64,000 nt of DNA, taken from Deinococcus betulae (GTDB lineage Bacteria > Deinococcota > Deinococci > Deinococcales > Deinococcaceae). Of this stretch, positions 34,112 to 42,715 are shown one piece after another. The notes under the pieces were generated by a model. It was not told the DNA's origin and did not search any database. It saw nothing but the letters and a program-made list of their open reading frames with translations. The stretch is from NCBI RefSeq assembly GCF_020166395.1, contig NZ_JAIQXU010000020.1:1-64000 (forward strand), written 5' to 3'. A program made the translations under genes and the position numbers. Each line of letters opens with the position of its first letter. Within the stretch, counting starts at the first letter, position 1.

Positions 34112-35173
34112 CTACGGACGCTGGGGCAACTGCGTTGTCATGAAAATGGACGGCGCCCAACGGTCACTGAGCAACGTGGCGCCTCCAGGCAACTCGCGCA
34201 GACTTTCCACATCCTGTGCGTAGGCGCCGACGATGACCTGGACCTCACGGGCCGCCAGTTCCACGATGGCGCGGGCATGGGCCTCCTGCACCGCATCGTC
34301 ATACATCACCTGGGTTTCCACGATGGCCACCGTGCGGCGACCAGCGCGGGGTGACAAGGTGCGCAGCGCTGCCCCGAAATCGTCTGCTACCACGCGCCGA
34401 ATGCCTTGGAGGCCTGGGCCCGGTGCTGCTCCTGCACCCGTCAGACCACCTGTCCATTCGAACGTGTGCACGTCGGCACCCTGTTCCAATGCGGTCCGCG
34501 CCACATCGCGCAGGCGCGGCCCCAGATAATCGTGGGAGGGGCCAATGATCACTGCATGGCCAGCAGGCCCTAAACGCTGATAGAGCGTGCGACCCACGCG
34601 GCCATGGTCATGGTTGAAATACAGGGTCAGTTTGTCGGGTGCGATGTCAGCCCCCCGAGCGATCAGGAAGGTGCCCGGCAAGCCGGCGCGCTCCTCATGC
34701 AGCCCACCAAGCCCCTCCACCATGTCATCAATGTCCCAGGCTGTCACCCGTTCTGGACTTAAGTCCAGCGCCGGGCGACCCAGTCGCGTGAGGGACAGAG
34801 GGCGGTGCTCATCGACAATCAGTCGGTCAAAACCAGAAAGCGGCAGAGGACAGTCCTGCCAGCGGGCTGGCAGGATCTGCCGCAAGGCCGTCTCAGCGTC
34901 CAGGCCAGGCTCACAACACAGCACGTCGTCAGGGATCAGCAGGGGATCAATCCGGTGGTGCAGCTCCGCCAACCGGGTCACGGCGGCCGCGCGGGCCTGA
35001 GACAGCGGGAGCACAGGGTGGTCAGGGGCAGCCCGCAGAGCCGCCCAGCGATAAACGCCGTGTGCAGCAGCAATGGCTTCCAGAGCGTGGCTGCGGGTGA
35101 GCGCTGGAGACTGTAGATGCAGGCAGGCGTGGAGTCGCGTCGCGCGACGCTTGTGCAGTGCGAGTATGTTCAT
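34112..35173 (-). CDS. Protein with glyoxalase-related N-terminal domain and degenerate P-loop-like half
   Basis: A 353-residue protein. The N-terminus (RRATRLHACLHLQSPALTRS followed by HALEAIAAAHGVYRWAAL) is the small helical domain often annotated glyoxalase-related on plasmids. The C-terminal 170 residues are alpha/beta (GHAVIIGPSHDYLGPRLRDV; RRTVAIVETQVMYDD) and look like a FtsK/VirD4-type ATPase core in which the P-loop Gly-Lys-Ser is missing. It may be a non-hydrolysing relative of a conjugative coupling protein or of a DNA-binding ATPase. Function unknown. Confidence 0.5.
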   Translation of the reverse strand: MNILALHKRRATRLHACLHLQSPALTRSHALEAIAAAHGVYRWAALRAAPDHPVLPLSQARAAAVTRLAELHHRIDPLLIPDDVLCCEPGLDAETALRQILPARWQDCPLPLSGFDRLIVDEHRPLSLTRLGRPALDLSPERVTAWDIDDMVEGLGGLHEERAGLPGTFLIARGADIAPDKLTLYFNHDHGRVGRTLYQRLGPAGHAVIIGPSHDYLGPRLRDVARTALEQGADVHTFEWTGGLTGAGAAPGPGLQGIRRVVADDFGAALRTLSPRAGRRTVAIVETQVMYDDAVQEAHARAIVELAAREVQVIVGAYAQDVESLRELPGGATLLSDRWAPSIFMTTQLPQRP

Positions 35174-35610
35174 AGACCGTCCTCAGGCGACGGGCGGTGC
35201 TCCCCGGTTCCACCACCCCTCAGCTGAGAGCGGGCGATTGTATGAGCTGTACCTCATGGCCTTCACCGGGCGTCGGGGAGGGTGGGTGACCACGGACCGG
35301 CCGTCAGCATAGGACCACTGCTCCAGCAAGGTCAAGGGGAGCGCATCCCCTCCTTGACCCCCCAACCTGAATTTGAAGGGCCTTCCTGGGCCTCCTGTGC
35401 GGTCGTCAGTTTTACGCAACTTGAGCGCGTTTTACGCAATTGCTTCTTTGAAGGCCTCTTCGCTCCAGATTGACTGAAACCCGTAAGCCCTGATAGCAAC
35501 GGATAAAGTCTCACCATCTGGTCCCATCACTCCTAATGAATAAAATTAATATTTTACGTAATACGAAACTGATTGTGATATTCTGCCAATAGAGAAGGAG
35601 GTGATCGCCC
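35174..35610. promoter_or_regulatory. Divergent regulatory region with TTTTACG(C/T)AA repeats
   Basis: 437 bases without a gene. It contains a hairpin (GGTCAAGG / CCTTGACC at 35330-35359), two GTTTTACGCAA sites 20 bases apart (35409 and 35429), a third TTTTACGTAA at 35552, and an AT-rich promoter segment before the ribosome binding site AGAAGGAGGTGATC of the gene at 35611. The repeated motif may be an operator for the following operon. Confidence 0.5.
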
Positions 35611-35955
35611 ATGAAGGAACAGACCGAACTGATGCTCAACGCGATGGCCGAGATGTTGGAGCGCTGCGGCCATTCCCCCGATGAAGCCCGTCTGATCGCC
35701 GCCGAGATGCTCCGCCGCCAGGCTGACGTTGTGGCCGGCTGCTCCTGGGGTGGCGTCCACGCCGAGTTCCTGGCGCAGCTGTGGGCGCAGGCCACCCACG
35801 GCGGCAACAAACGCCGACTGCTGCTGGAGGTCACGGCGGAAGGCGACACCTCCGACGAGTACCACGGGCGCATCCGCGTTGAAGTCAAAGAAGCTCAGAC
35901 CTGGGCGGACTTCGAGCGCGAGCAGCGCGAAGTCCGCGACCGGGCGGTGAACTGA
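35611..35955 (+). CDS. Hypothetical 114-residue protein, first gene of an operon
   Basis: Preceded by a near-consensus ribosome binding site (AAGGAGGTGAT). Acidic, helical ends with a beta-rich middle (KRRLLLEVTAEGDTSDEYHG; RIRVEVKEAQTWADFERE). No family recognised. It is separated by one base from the next gene and heads a chain of four genes that ends in a XerD-like recombinase. Confidence 0.65.
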   Translation: MKEQTELMLNAMAEMLERCGHSPDEARLIAAEMLRRQADVVAGCSWGGVHAEFLAQLWAQATHGGNKRRLLLEVTAEGDTSDEYHGRIRVEVKEAQTWADFEREQREVRDRAVN

Positions 35956-35956
35956 G

Positions 35957-36286
35957 ATGCCGGTGCTCCAGCAAGACGACCTCACCCTGTCCTATGGCTG
36001 GGACGCCCCACTTGGCTACTATTTCCTCATCGTGGAGCAGGAAGGCAAGCTGGTGTACAGCAACCTCGATGATCCGCAGGCTCTGGCCGGCCCCTACGGC
36101 GGCGGGCTGACCCTAATGCACCTCCAAGCCAAGCTTCAGGGGTTCGGTGTCGTTCTGGATCTTCCCGAGCTGGATGCTCTCGCCGGCCACACGCCCGCCT
36201 CTTCCCCCCGTGCGCCGGCGCTGACTCAGTTGCTCGACGCCTTGAACCGACCCGCCCCCGAGGCGACCGACCCGGAGCCCACATGA
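35957..36286 (+). CDS. Hypothetical 109-residue protein
   Basis: Begins one base after the preceding stop. The first 75 residues form a compact beta-rich domain (LTLSYGWDAPLGYYFLIVEQ; YSNLDDPQALAGPYGGGLTL); the C-terminal 30 residues are Pro/Ala-rich and disordered. No motif recognised. It overlaps the next gene by ATGA. Confidence 0.6.
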   Translation: MPVLQQDDLTLSYGWDAPLGYYFLIVEQEGKLVYSNLDDPQALAGPYGGGLTLMHLQAKLQGFGVVLDLPELDALAGHTPASSPRAPALTQLLDALNRPAPEATDPEPT

Positions 36287-36852
36287 CCCGTACCGCAGAC
36301 ACCTGGCACGCGCTGCCCCAAGTCACCCGCCACTTGGCCCACAGTATTGCCTCCCTGACAGACCAGCTGTCCCGCGCGCCCAGCGCGGAGGAACTCAGCG
36401 AGACCCTGTCCGATCCCCCCGACCTGCCCACGACGATGGTCCATCTTCAGTCCCTCATGGACGGGCACTTCGTGCAGCACAGTTGCGGCAGCTACCAGGT
36501 GCATCCGGAGACGCTGCGCCTCCTCGCCAGCGAACCGTGGCCGTCGCCGCCTCTCCCCGTGCTGAAAAACAACCGGCCACATGAGGGGCACTCCACCGAG
36601 CTGGTGCCGTGGTGGTATGGCGATACAGTCCGCATTATTCAAGACACCGATGACTTCCAGGTGCTCGGGGCGGTTGCCGGCGACATCGTAGTCCTCAGAA
36701 CCGTACAGGACGGAGCGGAGGGCTGCTTCACCCAGGCGTTCCACTATCCGGAGGGCGGCTCAACCCTCAAGCCCTGGACGGCCGACCGCACCAACTTCGA
36801 TCTGGTGGTTCTGATCGTGGCGCACCTTCGGCCGCTCCACACGGCACCCTGA
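36283..36852 (+). CDS. Winged-helix/S24-like hypothetical protein
   Basis: A 189-residue protein. The first 90 residues look like a helical DNA-binding region (SAEELSETLSDPPDLPTTMV). The C-terminal half contains DTVRIIQDTDDFQVLGAVAG and DIVVLRTVQDGAEGCFTQAF, a spacing similar to the LexA/S24 peptidase fold (GDxM...GDivvv), but the catalytic Ser and Lys are not identifiable. A repressor-like protein is plausible. It starts in the previous stop (ATGA). Confidence 0.45.
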   Translation: MTRTADTWHALPQVTRHLAHSIASLTDQLSRAPSAEELSETLSDPPDLPTTMVHLQSLMDGHFVQHSCGSYQVHPETLRLLASEPWPSPPLPVLKNNRPHEGHSTELVPWWYGDTVRIIQDTDDFQVLGAVAGDIVVLRTVQDGAEGCFTQAFHYPEGGSTLKPWTADRTNFDLVVLIVAHLRPLHTAP

Positions 36853-36861
36853 CCCAGTCTG

Positions 36862-37623
36862 ATGGCCGAGCCTCTGAACGACCGACAACGCCAGTACCTG
36901 CTGGCCGCGCTGGAGGTGGACCAGCATCAGGAGCGCTGGCACAAATTGGCCTTCGGGCGCGGCGACTTTGACGAGTCCCGCCGACCGGCGAGCGACTGGC
37001 GGGCCCTGCCGTTCGGGGTGCTGCACGGGTTGGGCGGCCCCATCCCGACCATGCTCAGAACCGAGTGCCAAGGCGCCGACGAGGGCAGCGGGTCCACCTG
37101 GTCTGCCCTGGCCCGGCGCGGCCTGCTGACCGTGCAGCACCGGCCGACCTACCGCCACCCCGATCAGCCCTTGCCCCACATCACCCTGACCGCTGCAGGC
37201 CGGAAGCACGCCCGCGAGTTGAAGGGCGAGAAGCCCGCGCCCAAGCCCAAAGGCGCGCTGTCACGGGCGACGTGGAAGGCCCTGGCCGCTGGCTATCGGG
37301 CGGGGGACCAGGGCCTCTGGGACGAGCGAGGCGGCAGCTGGTACGGCGGGGTCAGCTGGGACATGTGGCTGCTGCTACTGCGCTTCCGAGGGTCGCGCCC
37401 CCGGTGGTTTGAGGAGGTCTCGCGGCTCTTGACCGAGGAGGAACGGCGGAGCGCGCTAGTCCTGGGCCACCGGCTGCACGGCGTCCAGATCACCGAGGAG
37501 GGCCGCTGGAAATACGAGCAGGCGTGGGCCGTCAACCACCAACTGCACCCGGACATTGAGGCCCCCAACCCGAACGCTTCTGTACCATCAGCAAAAGGGG
37601 GAAATGCCGCTGAGTCTGTTTGA
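36862..37623 (+). CDS. Two-winged-helix-like hypothetical protein
   Basis: A 253-residue protein. The N-terminal half contains STWSALARRGLLTVQHRPTY and LTAAGRKHARELKGEK, a winged-helix pattern of the kind seen at the end of MarR/ArsR-type domains. The C-terminal half repeats the theme with HRLHGVQITEEGRWKYEQAW. No effector-binding motif recognised. Its last 20 bases overlap the start of the recombinase gene, which suggests coupled translation. Confidence 0.55.
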   Translation: MAEPLNDRQRQYLLAALEVDQHQERWHKLAFGRGDFDESRRPASDWRALPFGVLHGLGGPIPTMLRTECQGADEGSGSTWSALARRGLLTVQHRPTYRHPDQPLPHITLTAAGRKHARELKGEKPAPKPKGALSRATWKALAAGYRAGDQGLWDERGGSWYGGVSWDMWLLLLRFRGSRPRWFEEVSRLLTEEERRSALVLGHRLHGVQITEEGRWKYEQAWAVNHQLHPDIEAPNPNASVPSAKGGNAAESV

Positions 37624-38524
37624 TGCTTTACCCGCCTTTGAGGGTTACCTGCTGCACGAGGAGGCCCTGAGCCCGGCCACCGTGCGGCAGTACCGCGCGG
37701 ATACGGAAAAGCTCGCCAACTGGCTCCTGACCGAGTACGAGCACCTGACCGGGTGGGAGCAGATCGGGGCACGCGAACTGCGGGTCTACATGCAGCAGGG
37801 CCGCCCCGCCCCAGCGCGGGCCCGGCGACTGGTCAGCAGCTGGAAGAAACTGTGGCGTTACCTGGAAGACGTGGAGAAGCTGGCGATGCAGCGCGGGCCA
37901 GCGGAACTCAAGAGTCCCAAGCTCCCATCGAAGTTGCCACAGCCGCTCAGCCAAGAGGAATTGTCTCGCCTCCTGAACGCCGCCCGCGAGAACGCCAACG
38001 ACGACAAGGGCCTGAGAGACTGGGCGATCCTGGCCTTTCTGTACGGCACCGGCCTGCGAATCAGCGAGGCCCTGAACCTGAAGCTGAGCGACGTGGAGCA
38101 CCAGGGCGGCGACCCCCTGCCGACGGCGGTGCGGGTGGTGGCCAAGGGGAACGAGGAGCGGCTGATTCCCCTCAGTGCCACGGCGCAGCGGGCGCTCTAC
38201 CAGTGGCTCCGGGTGCGGAAGATTCAGGCCAGAGGGCATAGTCCGCTGGTATTTGTGCATCTATCGAATGGCAAAGCGATTCCGGTTCGCACGGTGCAGG
38301 CGATGATGCACCGGGTGGCGGTGCGGGCGAATGTGCCGGCGGCGCGGGCCACCCCTCACAAGCTGCGCCACACCTTCGCCACGAATCTGGTGAATGTGGG
38401 CCGCTCCCTGGAGGAAGTGCAGGAAGCCCTGGGCCACAAGAACAGCAACGTCACGCGCCGGTACGCCAAACTGAACCGTTCTCGATTGAAGGCGGCCGCT
38501 GACGCTTTGCCAGATGTGGATTGA
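37604..38524 (+). CDS. Tyrosine recombinase, XerD-like
   Basis: A 306-residue protein with an N-terminal SAM-like domain (EGYLLHEEALSPATVRQYRA) and a complete catalytic domain: Arg I in YGTGLRISEALNL, the Lys in AKGNEERLIPL, HKLRHTFATNL for the HxxR pair, LGHKNSNVT and the nucleophile Tyr in RRYAKLNR. It should recombine short inverted-repeat sites; plasmids of this size use such enzymes for dimer resolution, and integration or excision is an alternative. I use the ATG at 37604 with AGGGGG upstream, overlapping the preceding gene by 20 bases. Confidence 0.9.
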   Translation: MPLSLFDALPAFEGYLLHEEALSPATVRQYRADTEKLANWLLTEYEHLTGWEQIGARELRVYMQQGRPAPARARRLVSSWKKLWRYLEDVEKLAMQRGPAELKSPKLPSKLPQPLSQEELSRLLNAARENANDDKGLRDWAILAFLYGTGLRISEALNLKLSDVEHQGGDPLPTAVRVVAKGNEERLIPLSATAQRALYQWLRVRKIQARGHSPLVFVHLSNGKAIPVRTVQAMMHRVAVRANVPAARATPHKLRHTFATNLVNVGRSLEEVQEALGHKNSNVTRRYAKLNRSRLKAAADALPDVD

Positions 38525-38622
38525 TAGCCCTCTGGAAGGAAAACGCTCTGACCCTCTCGTTCAGACGACGTTGACACTCAACATAGATCCTTCGACCCTC
38601 TCCAGTACAGTTGAGGTACAAA

Positions 38623-38994
38623 ATGGAACTCAAGGAATACACTTTTGAATTGCACGAGAGAACCACGCAGATTATTTACGGTCTTGCACTGACATGCGAC
38701 GTAAGCCCTTCTCGCGCACTTGAAATGCTCTTGCTTGCCAACAACAACAGGCGATCAAAGGAAGAATGGGAGGTTTGGCGTCGCATCGCAGAAGCTGCGC
38801 CTCAAGCAGCACAATACGAAGAGGAGAAGGGCGGTGAAGATTTGGACTATGGGGAGGAGGCGGCCATTGCTGATCTTCCGATTGAAGATTTCACGATGGC
38901 TTTTGAAACAACGATTGTGTGGCCTTGGCCCCGTGCGGCGGGCGACACCATTACCGTTCTTGACGCCACTTCCGAAATCATGCTGGAGTCGTAA
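38623..38994 (+). CDS. Hypothetical 123-residue acidic protein
   Basis: AT-richer than its neighbours. The N-terminal 45 residues (YTFELHERTTQIIYGLALTC) look like a small helical domain; the rest is acidic (YEEEKGGEDLDYGEEAAIAD). No ribosome binding site is evident before the ATG at 38623. No family recognised; codon use hints at recent acquisition. Confidence 0.5.
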   Translation: MELKEYTFELHERTTQIIYGLALTCDVSPSRALEMLLLANNNRRSKEEWEVWRRIAEAAPQAAQYEEEKGGEDLDYGEEAAIADLPIEDFTMAFETTIVWPWPRAAGDTITVLDATSEIMLES

Positions 38995-39272
38995 AGCGCG
39001 TCATTCCTGTCTGTGAACGGCTGCTTGTCATTTGAGAGGCGTAAATCTCCCGATCAGTCGGGCATCTAAGTCAAAAGGAAGCCCGCAATGACCAGGGCCC
39101 AAAGCCGCTGACGCAGCTGGTGGCCACCGAAGTCCTGAGCCTGGCGGCCGAGCTGAGAGCCGTTCATGGCTAAGCACGCGCAGGCCTTCACGCTGGTCGG
39201 GATTCAAGACACAAGGGCCCTCCGCTGACCTCAACGCTTGACGCGGAACCTGCCCAGCGCCACGCTGAAGGC

Positions 39273-39689
39273 ATGACTGTTCGAGGCGCCGCCCCATACC
39301 CCACCGCCTCTGTGCACAACCAGCAGACCTTCGAGACCTGCATCGCCACCACCCTGCGCGTCCTGGCCTGCATCGAGTTCAACCCCGTCGTCGGGGAAGC
39401 GCCCCTGAACCAGGCACTGCTGCTGGCCACCGCCGACCAGATCGAGCGCCATGCCCAGGATTTGGCCGTCCTGGCGGGCTTTCCCCACACCGACGTGGTG
39501 GGCTACGGTCAAGACTGGTATGCGGAAGTCAGTCGTGCGCGCAAGGCCCCGCTGCAAGCCGCTTACCATGCCCTGCACTCGGCGGCCTGGCTGGGCCTGG
39601 AGCAGGGCGCCACCACGGCGGGGATGCTGGCGGGCGTGGCGGCCGCCGTGCGCGACCTCGCCGGTCCGGTGGGCCGCGTGACCCATTAG
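39273..39689 (+). CDS. Hypothetical protein preceding the DNA polymerase
   Basis: A 138-residue, Ala-rich helical protein with a conserved-looking core (NQQTFETCIATTLRVLACIE; AAYHALHSAAWLGLEQGATT). It ends directly before the GTG start of the family B polymerase, with no spacer, so the two are cotranslated. A role as a polymerase accessory factor is suggested only by position. The 278 bases upstream hold a small hairpin CCCGA / TCGGG at about 39055 and a short unstarted frame, nothing else. Confidence 0.6.
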   Translation: MTVRGAAPYPTASVHNQQTFETCIATTLRVLACIEFNPVVGEAPLNQALLLATADQIERHAQDLAVLAGFPHTDVVGYGQDWYAEVSRARKAPLQAAYHALHSAAWLGLEQGATTAGMLAGVAAAVRDLAGPVGRVTH

Positions 39690-41954
39690 GTGGCGGCCAC
39701 GTCCGCCCTTGATCCTCTGGTGTTCGGGTCCGACCCGACGCCCGGTATCGTGTCGGTCCATGCCGACCTGTCTGGGCGTGCGCTGATTTGGCGCCGAGAC
39801 GGTTCCCAGGTTCGGCTGGAGCGCGCGCGGTTCCGCCCCTGGCTGTATGCCCGCGATCTGGCCGACATCGAGCATCTGGGAAAGAGACTGACAGACGATG
39901 ATCAAGCCGCCTTCAGTGCACGGGAGGTGCCTGGCCCGGAAGGCAGCCTGCGGTACCTCCTCAGTGCTCAGGATGGCCGAGCATTGCGACAAGCGGTGCT
40001 GAACGGGGCGCAGCGGCGTTTGGGACGGCGGGTGACCAGCCTGCACGATCTCTCTGGCTATTACACGGTGGGCGCGACCGAGCAGTACCTGATGGCCTCC
40101 GGGCGCACCTCCTTCAAGGGCCTGACCTTTGACGATGTGCACAGGCTGCAATTCGATTTGGAGACGACCAGTCTCACACCAGAGACGGGCCGCATCTTCA
40201 TGGTGGCGGTGCGCGACAACCGAGGCTTTGAACAGGTGCTTGAGGCCGCGCGGCCAGAGGACGAGCCAGGGTTGATTCAGACGCTCATGGCCGTCATCAC
40301 CACCCGCGACCCGGACGTCATCGAGAACCACAACCTCATGCGATTCGACCTGCCTTACCTGCTGGGGCGGGCCGCAGTTCATGGGCTGACGCTCAACTTC
40401 AGCCGGCCTGGTGGTCCAGCAGGGCTCTGGCAAGTCCAAGACGGCCGCTCTTCGCCGCACTGGGCCTGCGTGGGGCGGGAAATCGTGGACACCCTGGACG
40501 CCGTGCGCCGACTTGATCTGCCCTCCATGGGCCTGAAGGCCGTGGCCCAGCATCTGGGGATTGCGCCACCTGACCGTGTGTACCTCGAAGGTGCGCAGAT
40601 TGCACAGACCTATGAGGCCGATCCTGACCTCGTGCGGCGCTACGCCTTGCAGGATGTAGAAGAAGTCGACGCCCTGGCCCGCCGAGTCCTGGCGCCCTCG
40701 TTCGCCTTGGCCCAGATGGCCCCGCGCCCCTACCACCGCTTGCCGTACGCCGGCACCGCGACTGGGATGCTCGAACCCATGCTGGTCCGGGCGTATCTCC
40801 AAGCCGGGCACGCCCTCCCGGGGTCGCCCGAACGGACCTCCACGCCTCATCAGGGCGGCTCGGTGCAGCTCTTTGCGGAAGGGGTGCTCACGAACGTCGT
40901 CAAGGCCGACGTCGCCAGCATGTACCCCAGCATCATTCGCCAGGACCGCATCGGGTCGGCCGCCGATCCACTCGGCGTGTTCCTCCACCTGATGGACCAT
41001 TTGACGGCGCTGCGCCTGCATCACAAAGGGGCGGCGAAACGGGGTGACCCTGGTGAACACGACGCGATCCAGAGCGCTATGAAGCTCGTGGTGAACTCTG
41101 GTTACGGGTACTTGGGCGCCGGGCGCCTAGCCCTGTTTGGCGATCAGGCCGCGGCCGACCAGATCACCGCCCGGGGCCGCCAGCTGCTGGCCGAAGTGGT
41201 GCAGGCCTTGCGGAAACGGGGCGTCACCCTGATCGAGGCCGACACGGACGGCGTGTTCTTTGCCACCCCAGGGCCCTGGACGGAGTCGCAAGCGCGACAC
41301 CTGATTGCCGAAGTGGACACCCTGTTGCCCGAAGGCATCTCGCTGGAATTTGACGGCCGCGCACAGGCGATGCTCAGCCACGAGATCAAGAACTACGTTC
41401 TGCTGCGCCACAACGGCCGACTTGAACTGCGTGGCGCCTCGTTCGAGTCCAGCCGCACGGAGGCGTATGGCCGGGCGTTCTTGTGGGCCGCGCTGCGGTG
41501 TCTTCTCTCCGGCGACGTGCCTGGCGTGCGGCAGGCTTACCTGGAGGCCCTGCACGCGTTAGAAGCACGCACCTGCACCAATGCCGATGTGGCGAGTCGG
41601 GTGCGCCTGACCAAAACGCCCGAGCAGTACGTGAGCACGCGGGTGACGCGTAAAGAAGCGGCCTACGAAGCGATGGTCGGGCGGAGCTGGCAAGCCGGCG
41701 AACGGGTGACGCTGTACCACCGCCAGGGACGGGGTCTCTCGCCGCTGGACGATCCAGACGCCCGTGACTACGATGTGCGGCACTATGCGGGCGCGCTGGT
41801 CAGCGCCTACGCGACGCGGCTACGCAAGGGCCTGAGCCCAGAGGACTTTCGGCAAGTGTTCGACCACGCCGCCCAACCTGGGCTCTTTGACCGGCCCTTT
41901 GAAGACATGCAGCCCCGCTGGGCTCAGCTCTCGCCCCCTGAGCGCGTCGAGTGA
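39690..41954 (+). CDS. Family B DNA polymerase
   Basis: A 754-residue polymerase with both halves intact. Exonuclease motifs: LQFDLETT (Exo I), VIENHNLMRFDLPYLL (Exo II) and YALQDVEEVD (Exo III). Polymerase motifs: KADVASMYPSII (motif A), KLVVNSGYGYLGAG (motif B) and EADTDGVFF (motif C, DTD). It belongs to the Pol II-like or archaeal-like B branch rather than protein-primed polymerases, and is a replicative or repair enzyme with proofreading. GTG start follows the previous stop directly. B-family enzymes are uncommon in Deinococcus; it lies next to the DnaE2 cassette, forming a polymerase cluster. Confidence 0.92.
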   Translation: MAATSALDPLVFGSDPTPGIVSVHADLSGRALIWRRDGSQVRLERARFRPWLYARDLADIEHLGKRLTDDDQAAFSAREVPGPEGSLRYLLSAQDGRALRQAVLNGAQRRLGRRVTSLHDLSGYYTVGATEQYLMASGRTSFKGLTFDDVHRLQFDLETTSLTPETGRIFMVAVRDNRGFEQVLEAARPEDEPGLIQTLMAVITTRDPDVIENHNLMRFDLPYLLGRAAVHGLTLNFSRPGGPAGLWQVQDGRSSPHWACVGREIVDTLDAVRRLDLPSMGLKAVAQHLGIAPPDRVYLEGAQIAQTYEADPDLVRRYALQDVEEVDALARRVLAPSFALAQMAPRPYHRLPYAGTATGMLEPMLVRAYLQAGHALPGSPERTSTPHQGGSVQLFAEGVLTNVVKADVASMYPSIIRQDRIGSAADPLGVFLHLMDHLTALRLHHKGAAKRGDPGEHDAIQSAMKLVVNSGYGYLGAGRLALFGDQAAADQITARGRQLLAEVVQALRKRGVTLIEADTDGVFFATPGPWTESQARHLIAEVDTLLPEGISLEFDGRAQAMLSHEIKNYVLLRHNGRLELRGASFESSRTEAYGRAFLWAALRCLLSGDVPGVRQAYLEALHALEARTCTNADVASRVRLTKTPEQYVSTRVTRKEAAYEAMVGRSWQAGERVTLYHRQGRGLSPLDDPDARDYDVRHYAGALVSAYATRLRKGLSPEDFRQVFDHAAQPGLFDRPFEDMQPRWAQLSPPERVE

Positions 41955-42056
41955 GCCTGGCGGGTCGCTGAGCAGCCAATCTGACCATCTGGCGTAGTGC
42001 GGTGCCCCGCCACCTGGCCGATGCCCCAGCGCATGGCCTCCCATAGACTGCCAGGC

Positions 42057-42200
42057 ATGAACACGACCTGCCCCCTCCATCCCCATCTCGCGCCGCATCC
42101 TGCGGGCCGCGTGGAGGATCTGGACCGGCTGCGCGTGTGCCCCCCAGAGCGCGGCGACCATCCAGGTCCAGCCCGAGATCCGCGAGAACCGCTGCTCTGA
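42057..42200 (+). CDS. 47-codon open frame before the tRNA cluster
   Basis: ATG at 42057, product MNTTCPLHPHLAPHPAGRVE and a charged remainder. GC3-rich, with possible leaderless promoter CATAGACT ten bases upstream, but no homology or coupling to support it. A short protein with Cys/His pairs (TCPLHPHLAPH) might bind a metal. Confidence 0.25.
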   Translation: MNTTCPLHPHLAPHPAGRVEDLDRLRVCPPERGDHPGPARDPREPLL

Positions 42201-42266
42201 GCCTGCCCCTGTGCGGCTCTGGCTGCCCTAACCATCAGTTCTGGCAACGTCTGGTTGCCACCCCTT

Positions 42267-42343
42267 GGCCTCATGGTGGAGTGGTTCAACACGTCTGACT
42301 TTCACTCAGAAGAGCGCCGGTTCGAATCCGGCTGAGGTCACCA
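42267..42343 (+). tRNA. tRNA-Glu(TTC)
   Basis: Complete cloverleaf: acceptor GGCCTCA / TGAGGTC, anticodon stem TCTGA / TCAGA with loop CTTTCAC (anticodon TTC), T-arm GCCGG-TTCGAAT-CCGGC, and an encoded CCA. A hairpin TGGCAAC / GTTGCCA lies just upstream (42242-42260). Confidence 0.9.
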
Positions 42344-42346
42344 CAC

Positions 42347-42421
42347 GGTTCCGTAGCGCAGTGGAAGCGCACCCGGTTGTCAGCCGGACGGTCGCGGGTT
42401 CGAATCCCGTCGGGACCGCCA
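42347..42421 (+). tRNA. tRNA-Asp(GTC)
   Basis: Acceptor GGTTCCG / CGGGACC with discriminator G, short D-loop, anticodon loop TTGTCAG (GTC), T-arm GCGGG-TTCGAAT-CCCGT, encoded CCA. One mismatch at the base of the anticodon stem. Confidence 0.9.
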
Positions 42422-42428
42422 ACTTTCT

Positions 42429-42505
42429 CGAAACGTGGCGCAACTGGTAGACGCGCATGATTAAGGATCATGTCGTTGAGGGTTCGAGTCCCTCCGTTTC
42501 GACCA
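42429..42505 (+). tRNA. Unusual type I tRNA with Leu(AAG) anticodon
   Basis: Acceptor CGAAACG / CGTTTCG (C1-G72), D-stem of three to four pairs, anticodon stem CATGA / TCATG with loop TTAAGGA (anticodon AAG, Leu), T-arm GAGGG-TTCGAGT-CCCTC, discriminator A, encoded CCA. The variable loop is only five bases (TCGTT), whereas bacterial leucine tRNAs are type II with a long variable arm. All arms are intact. Confidence 0.8.
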
Positions 42506-42532
42506 AAGGAAAGGCTGAGCCTTTCCGTGTAT

Positions 42533-42592
42533 GGTGGTCATCGTCCAGCGGCAGGACGCCTGATCGTGTCTCACGAGTCTGGTTGATCACCC
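42533..42592 (+). pseudogene. T-armless tRNA-His-like remnant
   Basis: Acceptor GGTGGTC / GATCACC and a D-arm (GTCC-AGCGGCA-GGAC) are intact, and the anticodon loop TCGTGTC would give GTG (His) but with C at position 33. Between the anticodon arm and the 3' acceptor strand only nine bases remain, so the T-arm is missing, and there is no encoded CCA. Probably a deleted tRNA-His. Confidence 0.6.
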
Positions 42593-42599
42593 TAAGCAT

Positions 42600-42676
42600 C
42601 GGGAAGTAGCGCAGGCCGGTAGCGCACCTGGTTTGGGACCAGGGGGTCGCAGGTTCGAATCCTGTCTTCCCGACCA
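42600..42676 (+). tRNA. tRNA-Pro(TGG)
   Basis: Acceptor CGGGAAG / CTTCCCG (the C1-G72 pair of bacterial proline tRNAs), anticodon stem CCTGG / CCAGG with loop TTTGGGA (TGG), T-arm GCAGG-TTCGAAT-CCTGT, discriminator A and encoded CCA. Confidence 0.92.
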
Positions 42677-42715
42677 TCAGATGCAAGAAGCGCGTCCCTG
42701 TAGGGCGCGCTTCTC

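Noticed and set aside
35330..35359. Rho-independent terminator
   Set aside because: The stem is good but no T-run follows on either strand.
38995..39272. Short frame reading QLVATEVLSLAAELRAVHG
   Set aside because: No start codon in frame before a stop and only about 30 codons; could be a gene remnant but support is too weak.
39231..41060. 609-codon minus-strand frame
   Set aside because: Antisense to the family B polymerase, whose motifs fix the real strand; no motif in the antisense product.
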